Source: Lampris incognitus (taxonomy: Eukaryota; Chordata; Actinopteri; Lampriformes; Lampridae). Taken from it: a DNA stretch of 64,000 bases. The position numbers and the translations under genes are program-made. The DNA lies in NCBI RefSeq assembly GCF_029633865.1, contig NC_079230.1:31366858-31430857 (forward strand), given 5' to 3'. Below the pieces are notes generated by a model. It saw only the letters and a list, made by a program, of their open reading frames with translations, did not search any database and was not told where the DNA came from. Positions 55,493-64,000 of the stretch are shown in pieces (the first letter of the stretch is position 1; every line of letters starts with the position of its first letter).

Positions 55493-58400
55493 TTCATTCC
55501 TAGGGACAATTTAGTACAGACCTACATGTCATTGGACTGTGGGAGGAAACCGGAGCACCTGGAGGAAACCCACACAGACACGGGGAGAACATGCAAACTC
55601 CACACAGAGGACGACCCAGGACGACCCCCAAGGTTGGACTACCCTGAAGCTCGAAACCCAGGACCTTCTTGCTGTTTACGAGTCCAATCGACCCACCCGG
55701 TTGGTTATACATGTATATAGCATACATGTACACATACATACAGCAGGATAAGAGAAGAGAAAGAGGTTGGGATATCAAAACTACATACAGGAATTGAAAA
55801 AATAACATAAGAAATAAATAAAAACATGAGTGTCGATCCAAGTAAGAGCAATATTCTAATTGTAGGGAAACAGAGGTATGTAGGCTGAGATGCAAGGCAC
55901 ACTTAAATACAATCATAGAGGACTGGGGAACTTCTTCCACTGCATCTGTTCTGCGCAACACATGTGACAGAACATAAAGCCTCTGCTACATCTTACACCT
56001 CTGTTACATGTTACACCTCTGCTACATGTTACACCTCTGCTACATGTTACACCTCTGCTACATGTTATACCTCTGCTACATGTTACGCCTCTGCTACATG
56101 TTACACCTCTGTTACATGTTACACCTCTGCTACATGTTACACCTCTGCTACATGTTACACCTCTGCTACATGTTACACCTCTGCTACATGTTACACCTCT
56201 GTTACATGTTACACCTCTGTTACATGTTACACCTCTGCTACATGTTACACCTCTGTTACATGTTATACCTCTGCTATATGTTATACCTCTGCTACATGTT
56301 ACACCTCTGCTACATGTTACACCTCTGCTACATGTTATACCTCTGCTACATGTTACACCTCTGCTACATGTTATACCTCTGCTACATGTTACACCTCTGC
56401 TACATGTTATACCTCTGCTATATGTTATACCTCTGCTACATGTTACACCTCTGCTACATGTTATACCTCTGCTACATGTTACACCTCTGCTACATGTTAC
56501 ACCTCTGTTACATGTTACACCTCTGCTACATGTTATACCTCTGCTACATGTTACACCTCTGCTACATGTTACACCTCTGCTACATGTTACACCTCTGTTA
56601 CATGTTACACCTCTGTTACATGTTACACCTCTGCTACATGTTACACCTCTGTTACATGTTATACCTCTGCTATATGTTATACCTCTGCTACATGTTACAC
56701 CTCTGCTACATGTTACACCTCTGCTACATGTTATACCTCTGCTACATGTTACACCTCTGCTACATGTTATACCTCTGCTACATGTTACACCTCTGCTACA
56801 TGTTATACCTCTGCTACATGTTACACCTCTGCTACATGTTATACCTCTGCTACATGTTACACCTCTGCTACATGTTATACCTCTGCTACATGTTATACCT
56901 CTGCTACATGTTACACCTCTGCTACATGTTATACCTCTGCTACATGTTACACCTCTGCTACATGTTACACCTCTGCTACATGTTACACCTCTGCTACATG
57001 TTACACCTCTGCTACATGTTATACCTCTGCTACATGTCATACCTCTGCTACATGTTATACCTCTGCTACATGTTACACCTCTGCTACATGTCACACCTCT
57101 GCTACATGTTATACCTCTGCTACATGTCACACCTCTGCTACATGTCACACCTCTGCTACATGTCACACCTCTGCTACATGTCATACCTCTGCTACATGTC
57201 ACACCTCTGCTACATGTTATACCTCTGCTACATGTCATACCTCTGCTACATGTTATACCTCTGCTACATGTTATACCTCTGCTACATGTTACACCTCTGC
57301 TACATGTTATACCTCTGCTACATGTCATACCTCTGCTACATGTTACACCTCTACTACATGTTACACCTCTGCTACATGTTACACCTCTGCTACATGTTAC
57401 ACCTCTGCTACATGTTATACCTCTGCTACATGTCATACCTCTGCTACATGTTATACCTCTGCTACATGTTATACCTCTGCTACATGTTACACCTCTGCTA
57501 CATGTTACACCTCTGCTACATGTCATACCTCTGCTACATGTTACACCTCTGCTACATGTTACACCCCTGCTACATGTTACACCTCTGCTACATGTTACGC
57601 CTCTGCTACACGTCACGCCTCTGCTACATGTTATACCTCTGCTACATGTTATACCTCTGCTACATGTTACACCTCTGCTACATGTTACACCTCTGCTACA
57701 TGTTACACCTCTGCTACATGTTATACCTCTGCTACATGTTATACCTCTGCTACATGTTACACCTCTGCTACATGTTATACCTCTGTTACATGTTACACCT
57801 CTGCTACATGTTACACCTCTGCTACATGTCACACCTCTGTTACATGTTACACCTCTGCTACATGTTACACCTCTGCTACATGTTATACCTCTGCTACATG
57901 TCATACCTCTGCTACATGTTACACCTCTGCTACATGTTATACCTCTGCTACATGTTACACCTCTGCTACATGTTACACCTCTGCTACATGTTACACCTCT
58001 GCTACATGTCACACCTCTGCTACATGTTATACCTCTGCTACATGTCATACCTCTGCTACATGTTACACCTCTACTACATGTTACACCTCTGCTACATGTT
58101 ACACCTCTGCTACATGTTACACCTCTGCTACATGTTATACCTCTGCTACATGTCATACCTCTGCTACATGTTACACCTCTGCTACATGTTACACCTCTGC
58201 TACATGTCACACCTCTGCTACATGTCATACCTCTGCTACATGTCACACCTCTGCTACATGTTATACCTCTGCTACATGTCACACCTCTGCTACATGTTAT
58301 ACCTCTGCTACATGTTATACCTCTGCTACATGTTATACCTCTGCTACATGTTACACCTCTGCTACATGTTATACCTCTGCTACATGTTATACCTCTGCTA

Positions 58401-61400
58401 CATGTTACACCTCTGCTACATGTTATACCTCTGCTACATGTTACACCTCTGCTACATGTTACACCTCTGCTACATGTTATACCTCTGCTACATGTCATAC
58501 CTCTGCTACATGTTATACCTCTGCTACATGTTACACCTCTGCTACATGTCACACCTCTGCTACATGTTATACCTCTGCTACATGTCACACCTCTGCTACA
58601 TGTCACACCTCTGCTACATGTCATACCTCTGCTACATGTCACACCTCTGCTACATGTTATACCTCTGCTACATGTCATACCTCTGCTACATGTCATACCT
58701 CTGCTACATGTTATACCTCTGCTACATGTTATACCTCTGCTACATGTTACACCTCTGCTACATGTTATACCTCTGCTACATGTCATACCTCTGCTACATG
58801 TTACACCTCTACTACATGTTACACCTCTGCTACATGTTACACCTCTGCTACATGTTACACCTCTGCTACATGTTATACCTCTGCTACATGTCATACCTCT
58901 GCTACATGTTACACCTCTGCTACATGTTATACCTCTGCTACATGTTACACCTCTGCTACATGTTACACCTCTGCTACATGTCATACCTCTGCTACATGTT
59001 ACACCTCTGCTACATGTTACACCCCTGCTACATGTTACACCTCTGCTACATGTTACGCCTCTGCTACACGTCACGCCTCTGCTACATGTTATACCTCTGC
59101 TACATGTTATACCTCTGCTACATGTTATACCTCTGCTACATGTTACACCTCTGCTACATGTTACACCTCTGCTACATGTTATACCTCTGCTACATGTTAT
59201 ACCTCTGCTACATGTTACACCTCTGCTACATGTTACACCTCTGCTACATGTTATACCTCTGCTACATGTTACACCTCTGCTACATGTCACACCTCTGCTA
59301 CATGTCATACCTCTGCTACATGTCACACCTCTGCTACATGTTACACCTCTGCTACATGTTACACCTCTGCTACATGTTATACCTCTGCTACATGTCATAA
59401 AGCCTCTGCTACATGTTACACCTCTGCTACATGTTATACCTCTGCTACATGTCATAAAGCCTCTGCTACATGTTAAGCCTCTGCTACATGTTATACCTCT
59501 GCTACATGTTACACCTCTGCTACATGTTATACCTCTGCTACATGTTATACCTCTGCTACATGTTACACCTCTGCTACATGTTATACCTCTGCTATATGTT
59601 ACACCTCTGCTACATGTTACACCTCTGCTACATGTTATACCTCTGCTATATGTTACACCTCTGCTACATGTTATACCTCGCATGCTCAGCTGCATATCTG
59701 TCACCTTAACTAGAAAATCAAACATTCCGGGGCATCTGGGTAGTGTAGCAGTCTATTCTGTTGCCTACCAACATGGGGATTGCCTGTTCGAATCCCTGTG
59801 TTACCTCTGGCTTAGTCGGGATCCCTTGCAGACACAATTGGCTGTGTCTGCGAATGGGAAGCTGGATGTGGGTATGTGTCCTGGTTGCTGCACTAGTGCC
59901 TCCTCTGGTGGGTCAGGGCGCCTGTTCAGGGGGGAGGGGGAACTGGGGGGAATAGCATGATCCTCCCAGGCACTACGTCCCCCTGGTGAAACTCCTCACT
60001 GTCAGGTGAAAAGGAGCGGCTGGTGATTCCACATGTATCAGAAGAGGCATGTGGTAGTCTGCAGCCCTCCCCGGATCGGCAGAGGGGGTGAAGCAGTGAC
60101 TGGGACGGCTCGGAGAGCGGGGTGATTGGCCAAGTACAATTGGGGAGAAAAGGGGGGGATCCAAAAAAAGGAAAAGGTAAAGGAGAAGAGAACGTCAAAC
60201 ATTCCTTATCACGAACTTGTCACCAACCTGGATGGTGAAGAACACAGGCTCCGTGTGTAACCGCCCATCCAGCAGAAAGCCCCTTTTCGTGCTGTCCGAG
60301 GCGGTGAAGGCAAATCGGTCGATCTGCGACGGGCCTCCACCATGCTTGTACGTTACCTCCAAATCCTCTACGTCCTGCTGGCTGAAGTTTGAGCCGGCAG
60401 TCAGCTGGACCCCCCTGACAAACAACTGGCCATATTGTGGAGGGTGGAGTAGGACAAAGATCAGGTAACCAGGTGGAGTATCTGGGTCAGACAGGGTCAG
60501 ACACTCGGGGCCGAGGGTCATGCTGGAGCCCTGGGGCATCGTGAGGCCTTCGTTGTGGGATAGCGAGGGCAACACACGATCCACCATTTCCACTGCGACC
60601 TCAAACGTTCCGTTGCGGCTGCTCTTGATGTTACTGACAACAAACCTGCCGAGATAAACTGCCGATGAGGTCACTAAAAATTACACATCATGTTTCACTG
60701 AAACATAGCTGGGTTGTCAATATGATATCTACATATGGTGAAAGGACTTGAACAAAGTTTGGAAACAGCTGGGAATCCTTACTTAAAAGTTTCGGTAGGT
60801 AAAGTGGCTTTGTTGTCATGTACGTAGGCCACGAGGTTTGCTGCTATGTCCATCTGGCTGAAGGAGGAAATGGCCAGCCCAGGATGTCTGATATATTCTA
60901 TGTGTCCATCAGCAGGTGGGGAGGTGATGACATAGAGAAGTTCCTCGGGCTTGTCTGTGCCGTCCGTGGCCAGCAGCATATCTGTTGTCAGAACCACACG
61001 ATCTCCGAGAGCGACTTTTGCTGGCTTAACAAAAATGGCAATGTTTCCTGGAGATAACAACCATAAAACCACACAAATTTGAGAGAAATGGAGAACTGAT
61101 CCGACAATACAGCAAGCAAGATATAGGTGTATGCTTATCCACCTGAGATAACATATTTTCATTACTTGCCATTATATCATCCTACCATCTGTCATTATAC
61201 TATTCCTGACCAGCGTTCTTAAATGGTACAGAACTGCCAAGGGGAAAGGGGAGTGCAGGAGAGAGGTGAAGAAGAGAGTGCAGGCAGGGTGGAGTGGGTG
61301 GAGAAGAGTGTCAGGGGTGATGTGTGACAGAAGGGTACCAGCAAGAGTTAAAGGGAAGGTTTACAAGATGGTTGTGAGACCAGCTATGTTGTATGGTTTG

Positions 61401-62571
61401 GAGACAGTGGCACTGATGAAAAGACAGGAGGTGGAGCTGGAGGTGGCAGAGATGAAGATGATAAGATTTTCATTGGGAGTGATGAAGAAGGACAGGATTA
61501 GGAAGGAGTATATTAGAGGGACAGCTCAGGTTGGACGGTTTGGAGACAAAGCAAGAGAGACAAGATTGAGATGGTTTGGACATGTGTGGAGGAGAGATGC
61601 TGGGTATACTGGGAGAAGGATGCTGAATATGGAGCTGCCAGGGAAGAGGAGAAGAGGAAGACCAAAGAGGAGGTTTATGGATGTGGTGAGGGAGGACATG
61701 CAGGTGGCTGGTGTGACAGAGGAAGATGCAGAGGACAGGAAGAGATGGAAACAGATGATCCGCTGTGGCGCCCCCTAACGGGAGCGGATGAAGATAGTAG
61801 TAGTACTAGTTCTTAAATGGTCAAGAAGTGAGAACAACACTGGGAGGATTATAAACTTCAGTACCTTTCTCCATATCTTTGAGAGCGATGTGGAAGCGCT
61901 GGGAAGGCGATCGATTCTTTCCGTCCAGCAAACAGAAAACAAAGAAGTCCTGTGTGGAAGCATCGTGTAGACCTGTGTGTAGGTAGCGCAGCAGGTTCAT
62001 GTCCACAGCCTCCTGGGTGCAGTTTCCCCCAGCGCTCAGGGTCACCCAGTCTAGGCCCACCTGAAACGGGACCAGTAGCAGTTTGTTTACCCTTAAGACA
62101 CATTTCCTTAAAAGCAAAGCAATTGCAATTGTCAGTTCTTTAACAAATGTAGTGTGACGTTCCCATCTGAGCATGTAAAACAGCACTGCACTGACCTTAA
62201 GCTGAAGCACTCCTTGGTTGGGAACACTCTCAAACATGTACAGGACCTCTGAAGAGGGAGTATCGGTGTCCCGGGCAAACAGAGTAACACTGGATATAAG
62301 CCTAGCCTCTCCTGGTTCCACCTCCAGACCGTTGTTCCTGAAGAACAGAACAAGGTGCAACGAGTTTCACACAATAAACTGATGTTGTTCTGCAAACCAC
62401 TCAGCTCATGATGGTGTAACACAAACCTTACAACCACTGGCTCCTCGTCGTTGACCGGCAATACTTCTACCATCACTTGTCTATGGAGCTGGTGCTTCCC
62501 GTCAGTCAGCTGAATGGTGAAACTGTCCTTCATGTCCTCAGAGTCGTCATGCACATACATCAACTCCATCC
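40957..62571 (-). CDS. frem1: FRAS1-related extracellular matrix protein 1, C-terminal part (partial gene)
   Basis: Sixteen minus-strand exons join without a phase conflict into 931 residues plus TGA. In order they encode CSPG/NG2-type repeats (62571 to 52824), one Calx-beta domain (52665-51851), a Ser/Thr-rich linker (50198-49413), a short Cys-containing exon (43764-43633) and a C-type lectin domain (42776-40957). CSPG repeats plus Calx-beta plus a terminal C-type lectin is diagnostic of FREM1 (QBRICK) within the FRAS1/FREM family. The secreted protein works with FRAS1 and FREM2 to attach epidermis to dermis at the basement membrane. The signal peptide and early CSPG repeats lie beyond the right edge. 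Whether this is a frem1a or frem1b paralogue cannot be told. No frameshift or in-frame stop was found. Confidence 0.94.
41335..41696 (-). mobile_element. DANA-like tRNA SINE, copy 1
   Basis: The minus strand has the tRNA-like head GGCGGCACAGTGGCGCAGTG, GGTTAGCGCC, GGTTCGAACCCC, then GAGTTTGCATGTTCTCCTCG. The tail differs from copy 2, ending ATTAATAAAGAGTCTCC. In a frem1 intron. Confidence 0.82.
41781..41866 (-). CDS. frem1: frem1 exon (C-type lectin, part 2)
   Basis: Acceptor GTTGCTTCAG, donor GTGTGT. It encodes YQGNLASVLSEADMDWLW, then KPFWIG. With the next exon it rebuilds the WIGL motif of C-type lectins. Confidence 0.92.
42010..42478 (-). mobile_element. DANA-like tRNA SINE, copy 2
   Basis: Head at right (TGGCGCAGCGGTTAGCGCGG on the minus strand), conserved middle, an internal (TG)n, and a 3' end TTCGGATAATGGATGGACGG with ATGG repeats. 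Full length. Confidence 0.85.
42168..42260. repeat. (CA)n microsatellite within SINE
   Basis: About 42 CA dinucleotides. Confidence 0.98.
42478..42600. repeat. AT-rich TATATTATAATATA repeats
   Basis: Low-complexity AT sequence between a SINE and the lectin exon. Confidence 0.85.
42661..42776 (-). CDS. frem1: frem1 exon (C-type lectin, part 1)
   Basis: The preferred acceptor is CAAACCCAG; an in-phase alternative starts at 42761. Donor GTATGG. It encodes QMCHQGWTFHGGYCYLLS, then STANRACREK, with three of the six domain cysteines. Confidence 0.9.
43000..43305 (-). mobile_element. DANA-like tRNA SINE, copy 3 (head-truncated)
   Basis: Same variant as copy 1 (CAGCCGCCATGCAGCACCTG, TTGCCATGCCTTGCTCAGGG). 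It ends at 43305 before the tRNA box A. Confidence 0.8.
43633..43764 (-). CDS. frem1: frem1 exon upstream of lectin domain
   Basis: Acceptor TTGTCCATAG, donor GTAGTG. It encodes ATVDNTVTKPCVPELMGLL, then LHCNGVSWRPWSPTDE; 44 whole codons. An AG seven bases later would break phase and is not preferred. Confidence 0.85.
43765..44354. other. frem1 intron; nothing recognised
   Basis: No repeat family or exon identified. A duplicated CTTTCGTTGCTAAGGTTACA motif lies just outside, near 43455-43500. Confidence 0.4.
44355..44640 (-). mobile_element. RTE-tailed SINE-like repeat, copy 1
   Basis: The end CTTCTTCTTTCAGCTTGTGC, TTTTTCAGGGGTTGCCACAG resembles the 3' end of the RTE LINEs here (GCTCCCGTTAGGGGGCGCCA). 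The body contains GTTGGATGCCCTTCCTGAC. Confidence 0.6.
44936..45040. mobile_element. hAT-type MITE (105 bp), perfect target duplication
   Basis: The ends CAGTGTTGGATCTAGA and, inverted, CAGGGGCGGATCTACA. The flanks ACCATATA (44928-44935 and 45041-45048) are identical. Confidence 0.88.
45340..48480 (-). mobile_element. CR1/L2-superfamily LINE, decayed
   Basis: Minus-strand pieces in order: endonuclease (about 48260-47220; GFYINQGWCTD, FGHSDHCSVHLTPPF), linker (ASVWRGLQDITNYRR), reverse transcriptase (RQKTRKARGPD, LNDYRPVTLTSVVMKSFKRL, VDFS-like region, STGAP, then KFADSSRM where the second catalytic Asp is Ser) and a C-terminal part (FKFLGTTISKDLKWETKINS, ELLPSGKCYRAKCTKTTRCR). Many frameshifts and stops. 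In the frem1 intron between exons 49413 and 43764. Confidence 0.88.
48541..48665 (-). mobile_element. RTE-tailed SINE-like repeat, copy 2 (short)
   Basis: CTTCTTCTTCTTTCGGCTTG, CAGGGGTCTCCACAGCGGAT and TTGTTAACCTGGGCCTCAAC match copy 1. Confidence 0.6.
48774..48889 (-). mobile_element. tRNA-bearing LTR-like repeat, family B, copy 3
   Basis: Starts TGTAGCGAATTCGGGG and ends CACGTTACA. The tRNA-like part on the minus strand reads TTTAGTCGACTGGTTAACGT, GGGTTCGCGTCCC. A TG...CA end structure is present; no matching flanks were found. Confidence 0.55.
49225..49362 (-). mobile_element. DANA-like SINE 3' portion with (CA)n
   Basis: CCATTATCCAAGTGCTTATC, TGGACAGGCCGCAAGTCCAT, then 13 CA dinucleotides; truncated before the conserved head, next to a frem1 exon. 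Confidence 0.75.
49413..49595 (-). CDS. frem1: frem1 exon (Ser/Thr-rich linker)
   Basis: Acceptor ATCTTTCCAG, donor GTACGT. It encodes YHGVMQMQVEDDNSPSRK, ASVRVVGRLPQRTSP and a TTSSSGAGS stretch; 61 whole codons. Confidence 0.88.
49987..50198 (-). CDS. frem1: frem1 exon (post-Calx-beta linker)
   Basis: Donor GTAAGT. It encodes GKEVQSEAYPQHGSIQLEK, then LPLVPGSQLVWTRGDG. The upper boundary is the least certain: AACACACAG at 50199 keeps phase, but its upstream tract is a TTAG repeat; a later AG is possible. Confidence 0.78.
50430..50790. repeat. CAAGTC-rich interspersed repeat
   Basis: Dense TCAAGTC / CCAAGTC motifs (CTCAAGTCTTGGTACTCAAG, AGGCTCAAGTCCAAGTG). Probably a diverged transposon; family not recognised. 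Confidence 0.55.
51214..51716. repeat. 15-17-bp minisatellite TGAACCTGTCTCACAG
   Basis: About 30 units alternating CAGTGAACC, CAGGGAACC and CAGAACC joined to TGTCTCA. In the frem1 intron between the 51851 and 50198 exons. Confidence 0.97.
51851..52000 (-). CDS. frem1: frem1 exon (Calx-beta, part 3)
   Basis: Acceptor TTATGTTTAG, donor GTAAGA. It encodes VSKRSWQTGIVQDHLEEAE, then MFEVALMLPEGAVLG and TRVTIWDSGSG, completing the domain. Confidence 0.9.
52214..52286 (-). CDS. frem1: frem1 exon (Calx-beta, part 2)
   Basis: Acceptor CTTTATTCTAG, donor GTATGT. It encodes INEITATAGKDFLLGPSS, then LIQFDPG, the conserved Calx-beta core. Confidence 0.92.
52536..52665 (-). CDS. frem1: frem1 exon (Calx-beta, part 1)
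   Basis: Acceptor CTTGTTCCAG, donor GTCTGT. It encodes LKLHWSSVELAQPEYSACE, then TVSLDIVRKGNMAESSY, the opening strands of a Calx-beta domain. Confidence 0.92.
52824..52968 (-). CDS. frem1: frem1 exon (end of last CSPG repeat)
   Basis: Acceptor TGCTCTTGCAG, donor GTAAGA. It encodes GEFVLQCFSQTDLNKRAIV, then YIINPTRESLSDSLEFRV. Confidence 0.92.
53290..53608. mobile_element. hAT-type MITE (319 bp), perfect target duplication
   Basis: The ends CAGTGGCGCCCCCAAGG and, inverted, CAGTGGCGCCCCCAGAC. The flanks CCAGCATG (53282-53289 and 53609-53616) are identical. In the frem1 intron between exons 53820 and 52968. Confidence 0.9.
53820..54021 (-). CDS. frem1: frem1 exon (CSPG repeat)
   Basis: Acceptor ATGGTTTCAG, donor GTCGGC (weak). 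It encodes IKPLDNVPPEVVRLHVLW, GIFLSSRELKARDS and PPYFGYLENVTTG, directly continuing the exon at 60228 in phase 0. Confidence 0.93.
54150..54370 (+). mobile_element. L2-like LINE 3' end, copy
   Basis: CTTGGGAGAGAGGTCCTCCT, CCTTATCCGATGAGAGGGTC and TGTAAAGCCCACTGAGGCAC match 34130-34290. Followed by TG-rich sequence to 54590. Confidence 0.72.
54371..54600. repeat. TGTGTGGTACTG-rich low-complexity sequence
   Basis: Irregular GTGTGTAGTACTGTGTGTG units; no coding evidence. Confidence 0.85.
54788..54893 (+). mobile_element. tRNA-bearing LTR-like repeat, family B, copy 4
   Basis: GGTCGGACCCTTTAGTCGAC, GGTTAACATAGTCGC, GGTTTCGTGTCC, ending CCCCCTGAATTTGCT; head and 3' end resemble copies 1-3. Confidence 0.5.
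54960..55320. repeat. Compound microsatellite (TA)n (TG)n (GTAT)n
   Basis: Alternating purine-pyrimidine for about 360 bp, open in several frames by composition only. Confidence 0.97.
55325..55690 (-). mobile_element. DANA-like tRNA SINE, copy 4
   Basis: Contains GCTTATCCTGCTCCCAGGG at the tail, a (CA)n at 55419-55488, and GGAGAACATGCAAACTCCAC, GGACCTTCTTGCTG near the head, which is truncated before box A. Confidence 0.82.
55978..59690. repeat. 18-bp minisatellite, about 205 copies (3.7 kb)
   Basis: Unit ACACCTCTGCTACATGTT with C/T changes. An 18-bp stop-free unit gives three overlapping open frames of over 1100 codons with six-residue periods on both strands. They lack splice sites and domain character. 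It lies in the frem1 intron between exons 60228 and 54021. Variant units recur 1458 bp apart, showing a higher-order duplication. Confidence 0.98.
59730..60166 (+). mobile_element. SINE family A, copy 7
   Basis: Forward copy: head CTGGGTAGTGTAGCAGTCTA, box B TGTTCGAATCCCTGTGTTAC, body and tail TTGGCCAAGTACAATTGGGG. Sixty bases from a frem1 exon. Confidence 0.85.
60228..60645 (-). CDS. frem1: frem1 exon (CSPG repeat, longest exon here)
   Basis: Acceptor TATCTCGGCAG, donor GTTGGT (non-consensus +3/+4). It encodes FVVSNIKSSRNGTFEVAVE, LTLSDPDTPPGYLIFVLL, DVEDLEVTYKHGG and EPVFFTIQ; 139 codons with no stop. Confidence 0.94.
60783..61047 (-). CDS. frem1: frem1 exon (CSPG repeat)
   Basis: Acceptor TTATCTCCAG, donor GTAAGG. 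It encodes NIAIFVKPAKVALGDRVVL, PPADGHIEYIRHPG and MDIAANLVAYVHDN. Confidence 0.93.
61240..61800 (+). mobile_element. RTE-type LINE fragment, 3' end
   Basis: An open frame of 170 codons with QAGWSGWRRVSGVMCDRRV, RPAMLYGLETVALMKRQEVE and KRRRGRPKRRFMDVVREDMQ. It ends GGCGCCCCCTAACGGGAGC and a TAG repeat. In the frem1 intron between exons 61865 and 61047; closely similar to 14825-15625. Confidence 0.9.
61865..62060 (-). CDS. frem1: frem1 exon (CSPG repeat)
   Basis: Acceptor CCCGTTTCAG, donor GTACTG. It encodes VGLDWVTLSAGGNCTQEAV, LRYLHTGLHDASTQDFF and KDMEKG. Confidence 0.93.
62196..62337 (-). CDS. frem1: frem1 exon (CSPG repeat)
   Basis: Acceptor CTGTTCTTCAG, donor GTCAGT. It encodes NNGLEVEPGEARLISSV, then SEVLYMFESVPNQGVLQLK. 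Confidence 0.93.
62427..62571 (-). CDS. frem1: frem1 exon (CSPG repeat)
   Basis: Acceptor GTGGTCCAG, donor GTTTGT. It encodes MELMYVHDDSEDMKDSF, a CSPG-repeat signature, and ends VNDEEPVVVR. It enters in phase 1, so a further upstream exon is needed beyond the 41-bp array. Confidence 0.92.
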
Positions 62572-62779
62572 CTGGACCACATGGAAGAGTATGGATTTAA
62601 GTGCATTTTAATAAAAGATCAGTATAGAGTTAGAGTGAAATTACACCTGTGTGCTTTCTACATCGATTCACAGTACACATGTGATCTTGTCAGCTCCTGT
62701 GACTTCATCCACATCAGGACTGAACAAGATGTTGTTTTACCATCGCCTCTGCAATAAACACGTGCAACAGTTACACTGC

Positions 62780-64000
62780 AAAGAATGCAGGGTATGGCGA
62801 ACTGGACTCATCAGTCCTACAAAGAATGCAGGGTATGGCGAACTGGACTCATCAGTCCTACAAAGAATGCAGGGTACGGCGAACTGGACTCATCAGTCCT
62901 ACAAAGAATGCAGGGTATGACGAACTGGACTCATCAGTCCTACAAAGAATGCAGGGTACGGCGAACTGGACCCATCAGTCCTACAAAGAATGCAGGGTAC
63001 GGCGAACTGGACTCATCAGTCCTGCAAAGAATGCAGGGTACGGCGAACTGGACCCATCAGTCCTGCAAAGAATGCAGGGTACGGTGAACTGGACCCATCA
63101 GTCCTGCAAAGAATGCAGGGTACGGTGAACTGGACCCATCAGTCCTGCAAAGAATGCAGGGTACGGCGAACTGGACCCATCAGTCCTGCAAAGAATGCAG
63201 GGTACGGCGAACTGGACCAGTAAGTCCTACAAAGAATGCAGGGTACGGCGAACTGGACCCATCAGTCCTGCAAAGAATGCAGGGTACAGCGAACTGGACC
63301 CATCAGTCCTACAAAGAATGCAGGGTACGGCAAACTGGACCCATCAGTCCTGCAAAAAATGCAGGGTACGGCGAACTGGACCCATCAGTCCTGCAAAGAA
63401 TGCAGGGTACGGCGAACTGGACCCATCAGTCCTACAAAGAATGCAGGGTACGGCGAACTGGACCCATCAGTCCTGCAAAGAATGCAGGGTACGGCGAACT
63501 GGACCCATCAGTCCTACAAAGAATGCAGGGTACGGCAAACTGGACCCATCAGTCCTGCAAAGAATGCAGGGTACGGTGAACTGGACCCATCAGTCCTGCA
63601 AAGAATGCAGGGTACAGCGAACTGGACCCATCGGTCCTACAAAGAATGGAGGGTACGGCGAACTGGACCCATCGGTCCTGCAAAGAATGCAGGGTACGGC
63701 AAACTGGACCCATCGGTCCTACAAAGAATGCAGGGTACGGCGAACTGGACCCATCGGTCCTACAAAGAATGCAGAGTACGGCGAACTGGACCCATCGGTC
63801 AAACAAAGAATGCAGGGTACGGCGAAGTGGACCCATCAATCCTACAAAGAATGCAGGGTACGGTGAACTGGACCCATCCGTCCTGCAAAGAATTCAGGGT
63901 ACGGCGAACTGGACCCATCAGTCCTGCAAAGAATGCAGGGTACGGTGAACTGGACCCATCAGTCCTACAAAGAATGCAGGGTACGGCAAACTGGACCCAT
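62780..64000. repeat. 41-bp minisatellite, about 30 copies, runs off right edge
   Basis: Unit TCCTACAAAGAATGCAGGGT plus ACGGCGAACTGGACCCATCAG. Since 41 is not a multiple of three, frames shift each unit yet stay open on the plus strand. Within a frem1 intron; length beyond the window unknown. Confidence 0.97.

Noticed and set aside
55913-59725. Open frames of 1130-1270 codons on both strands
   Set aside because: They are pure translation of an 18-bp tandem unit in three frames, with no splice sites, domains or codon bias.
40957-62571. Assignment to fras1, frem2 or frem3
   Set aside because: The in-phase terminal C-type lectin domain after a single Calx-beta domain is specific to FREM1.

Overview
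This is vertebrate genomic DNA, almost certainly from a teleost fish. Three genes lie head to tail on the minus strand, each split by GT-AG introns. About half of the rest is fish-type repeats: Tc1/mariner and hAT DNA transposons, RTE- and L2-type LINEs, tRNA-derived SINEs, a Gypsy LTR element and very large minisatellites. There is no bacterial-style gene packing. No species is claimed.

Reading along the minus strand (right to left), the first gene is frem1, an extracellular matrix protein of the basement membrane. Its last 16 recognised coding exons lie between 62571 and 40957. They encode CSPG/NG2 repeats, a Calx-beta domain, a linker and a C-terminal C-type lectin domain ending in a stop codon. 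All exon phases agree (931 residues in window). The 5' part lies beyond the right edge. Next is a small leucine-rich-repeat gene (36112 to 21486, four coding exons, 178 residues) resembling the LRMDA family. Last is aco1 (cytosolic aconitase / iron regulatory protein 1). Its probable promoter and first non-coding exon are near 17.0-17.1 kb, its start codon is at 14245, and six coding exons run down to 743. One short exon expected between 8069 and 3943 was not found, and the 3' half of the gene lies beyond the left edge.

Region by region: 0-17 kb is the aco1 5' half with two hAT elements (one split by a solo LTR, one inserted in a SINE), a Tc1 element, RTE fragments and fold-back palindromes. 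17.2-20.0 kb is a 53-bp minisatellite. 21.5-36.1 kb is the LRR gene; its 9-kb intron 3 holds a decayed Gypsy element with a second element nested in its 3' LTR, and intron 2 holds a three-LTR miniature retrotransposon array. 37.5-40.9 kb holds three tandem arrays. 41-62.6 kb is frem1; its introns carry a decayed LINE (45.3-48.5 kb), several SINEs, two small hAT MITEs with perfect 8-bp target duplications, and a 3.7-kb array of 18-bp units. From 62.78 kb to the right edge is a 41-bp minisatellite.

The three genes have no evident shared pathway. The clearest unusual features are the tRNA-bearing miniature LTR elements, the nested insertions, a bicistronic small-ORF insert, and the higher-order structure of the 18-bp array. 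Long open frames over tandem arrays are artefacts of units without stop codons and are not annotated as genes.
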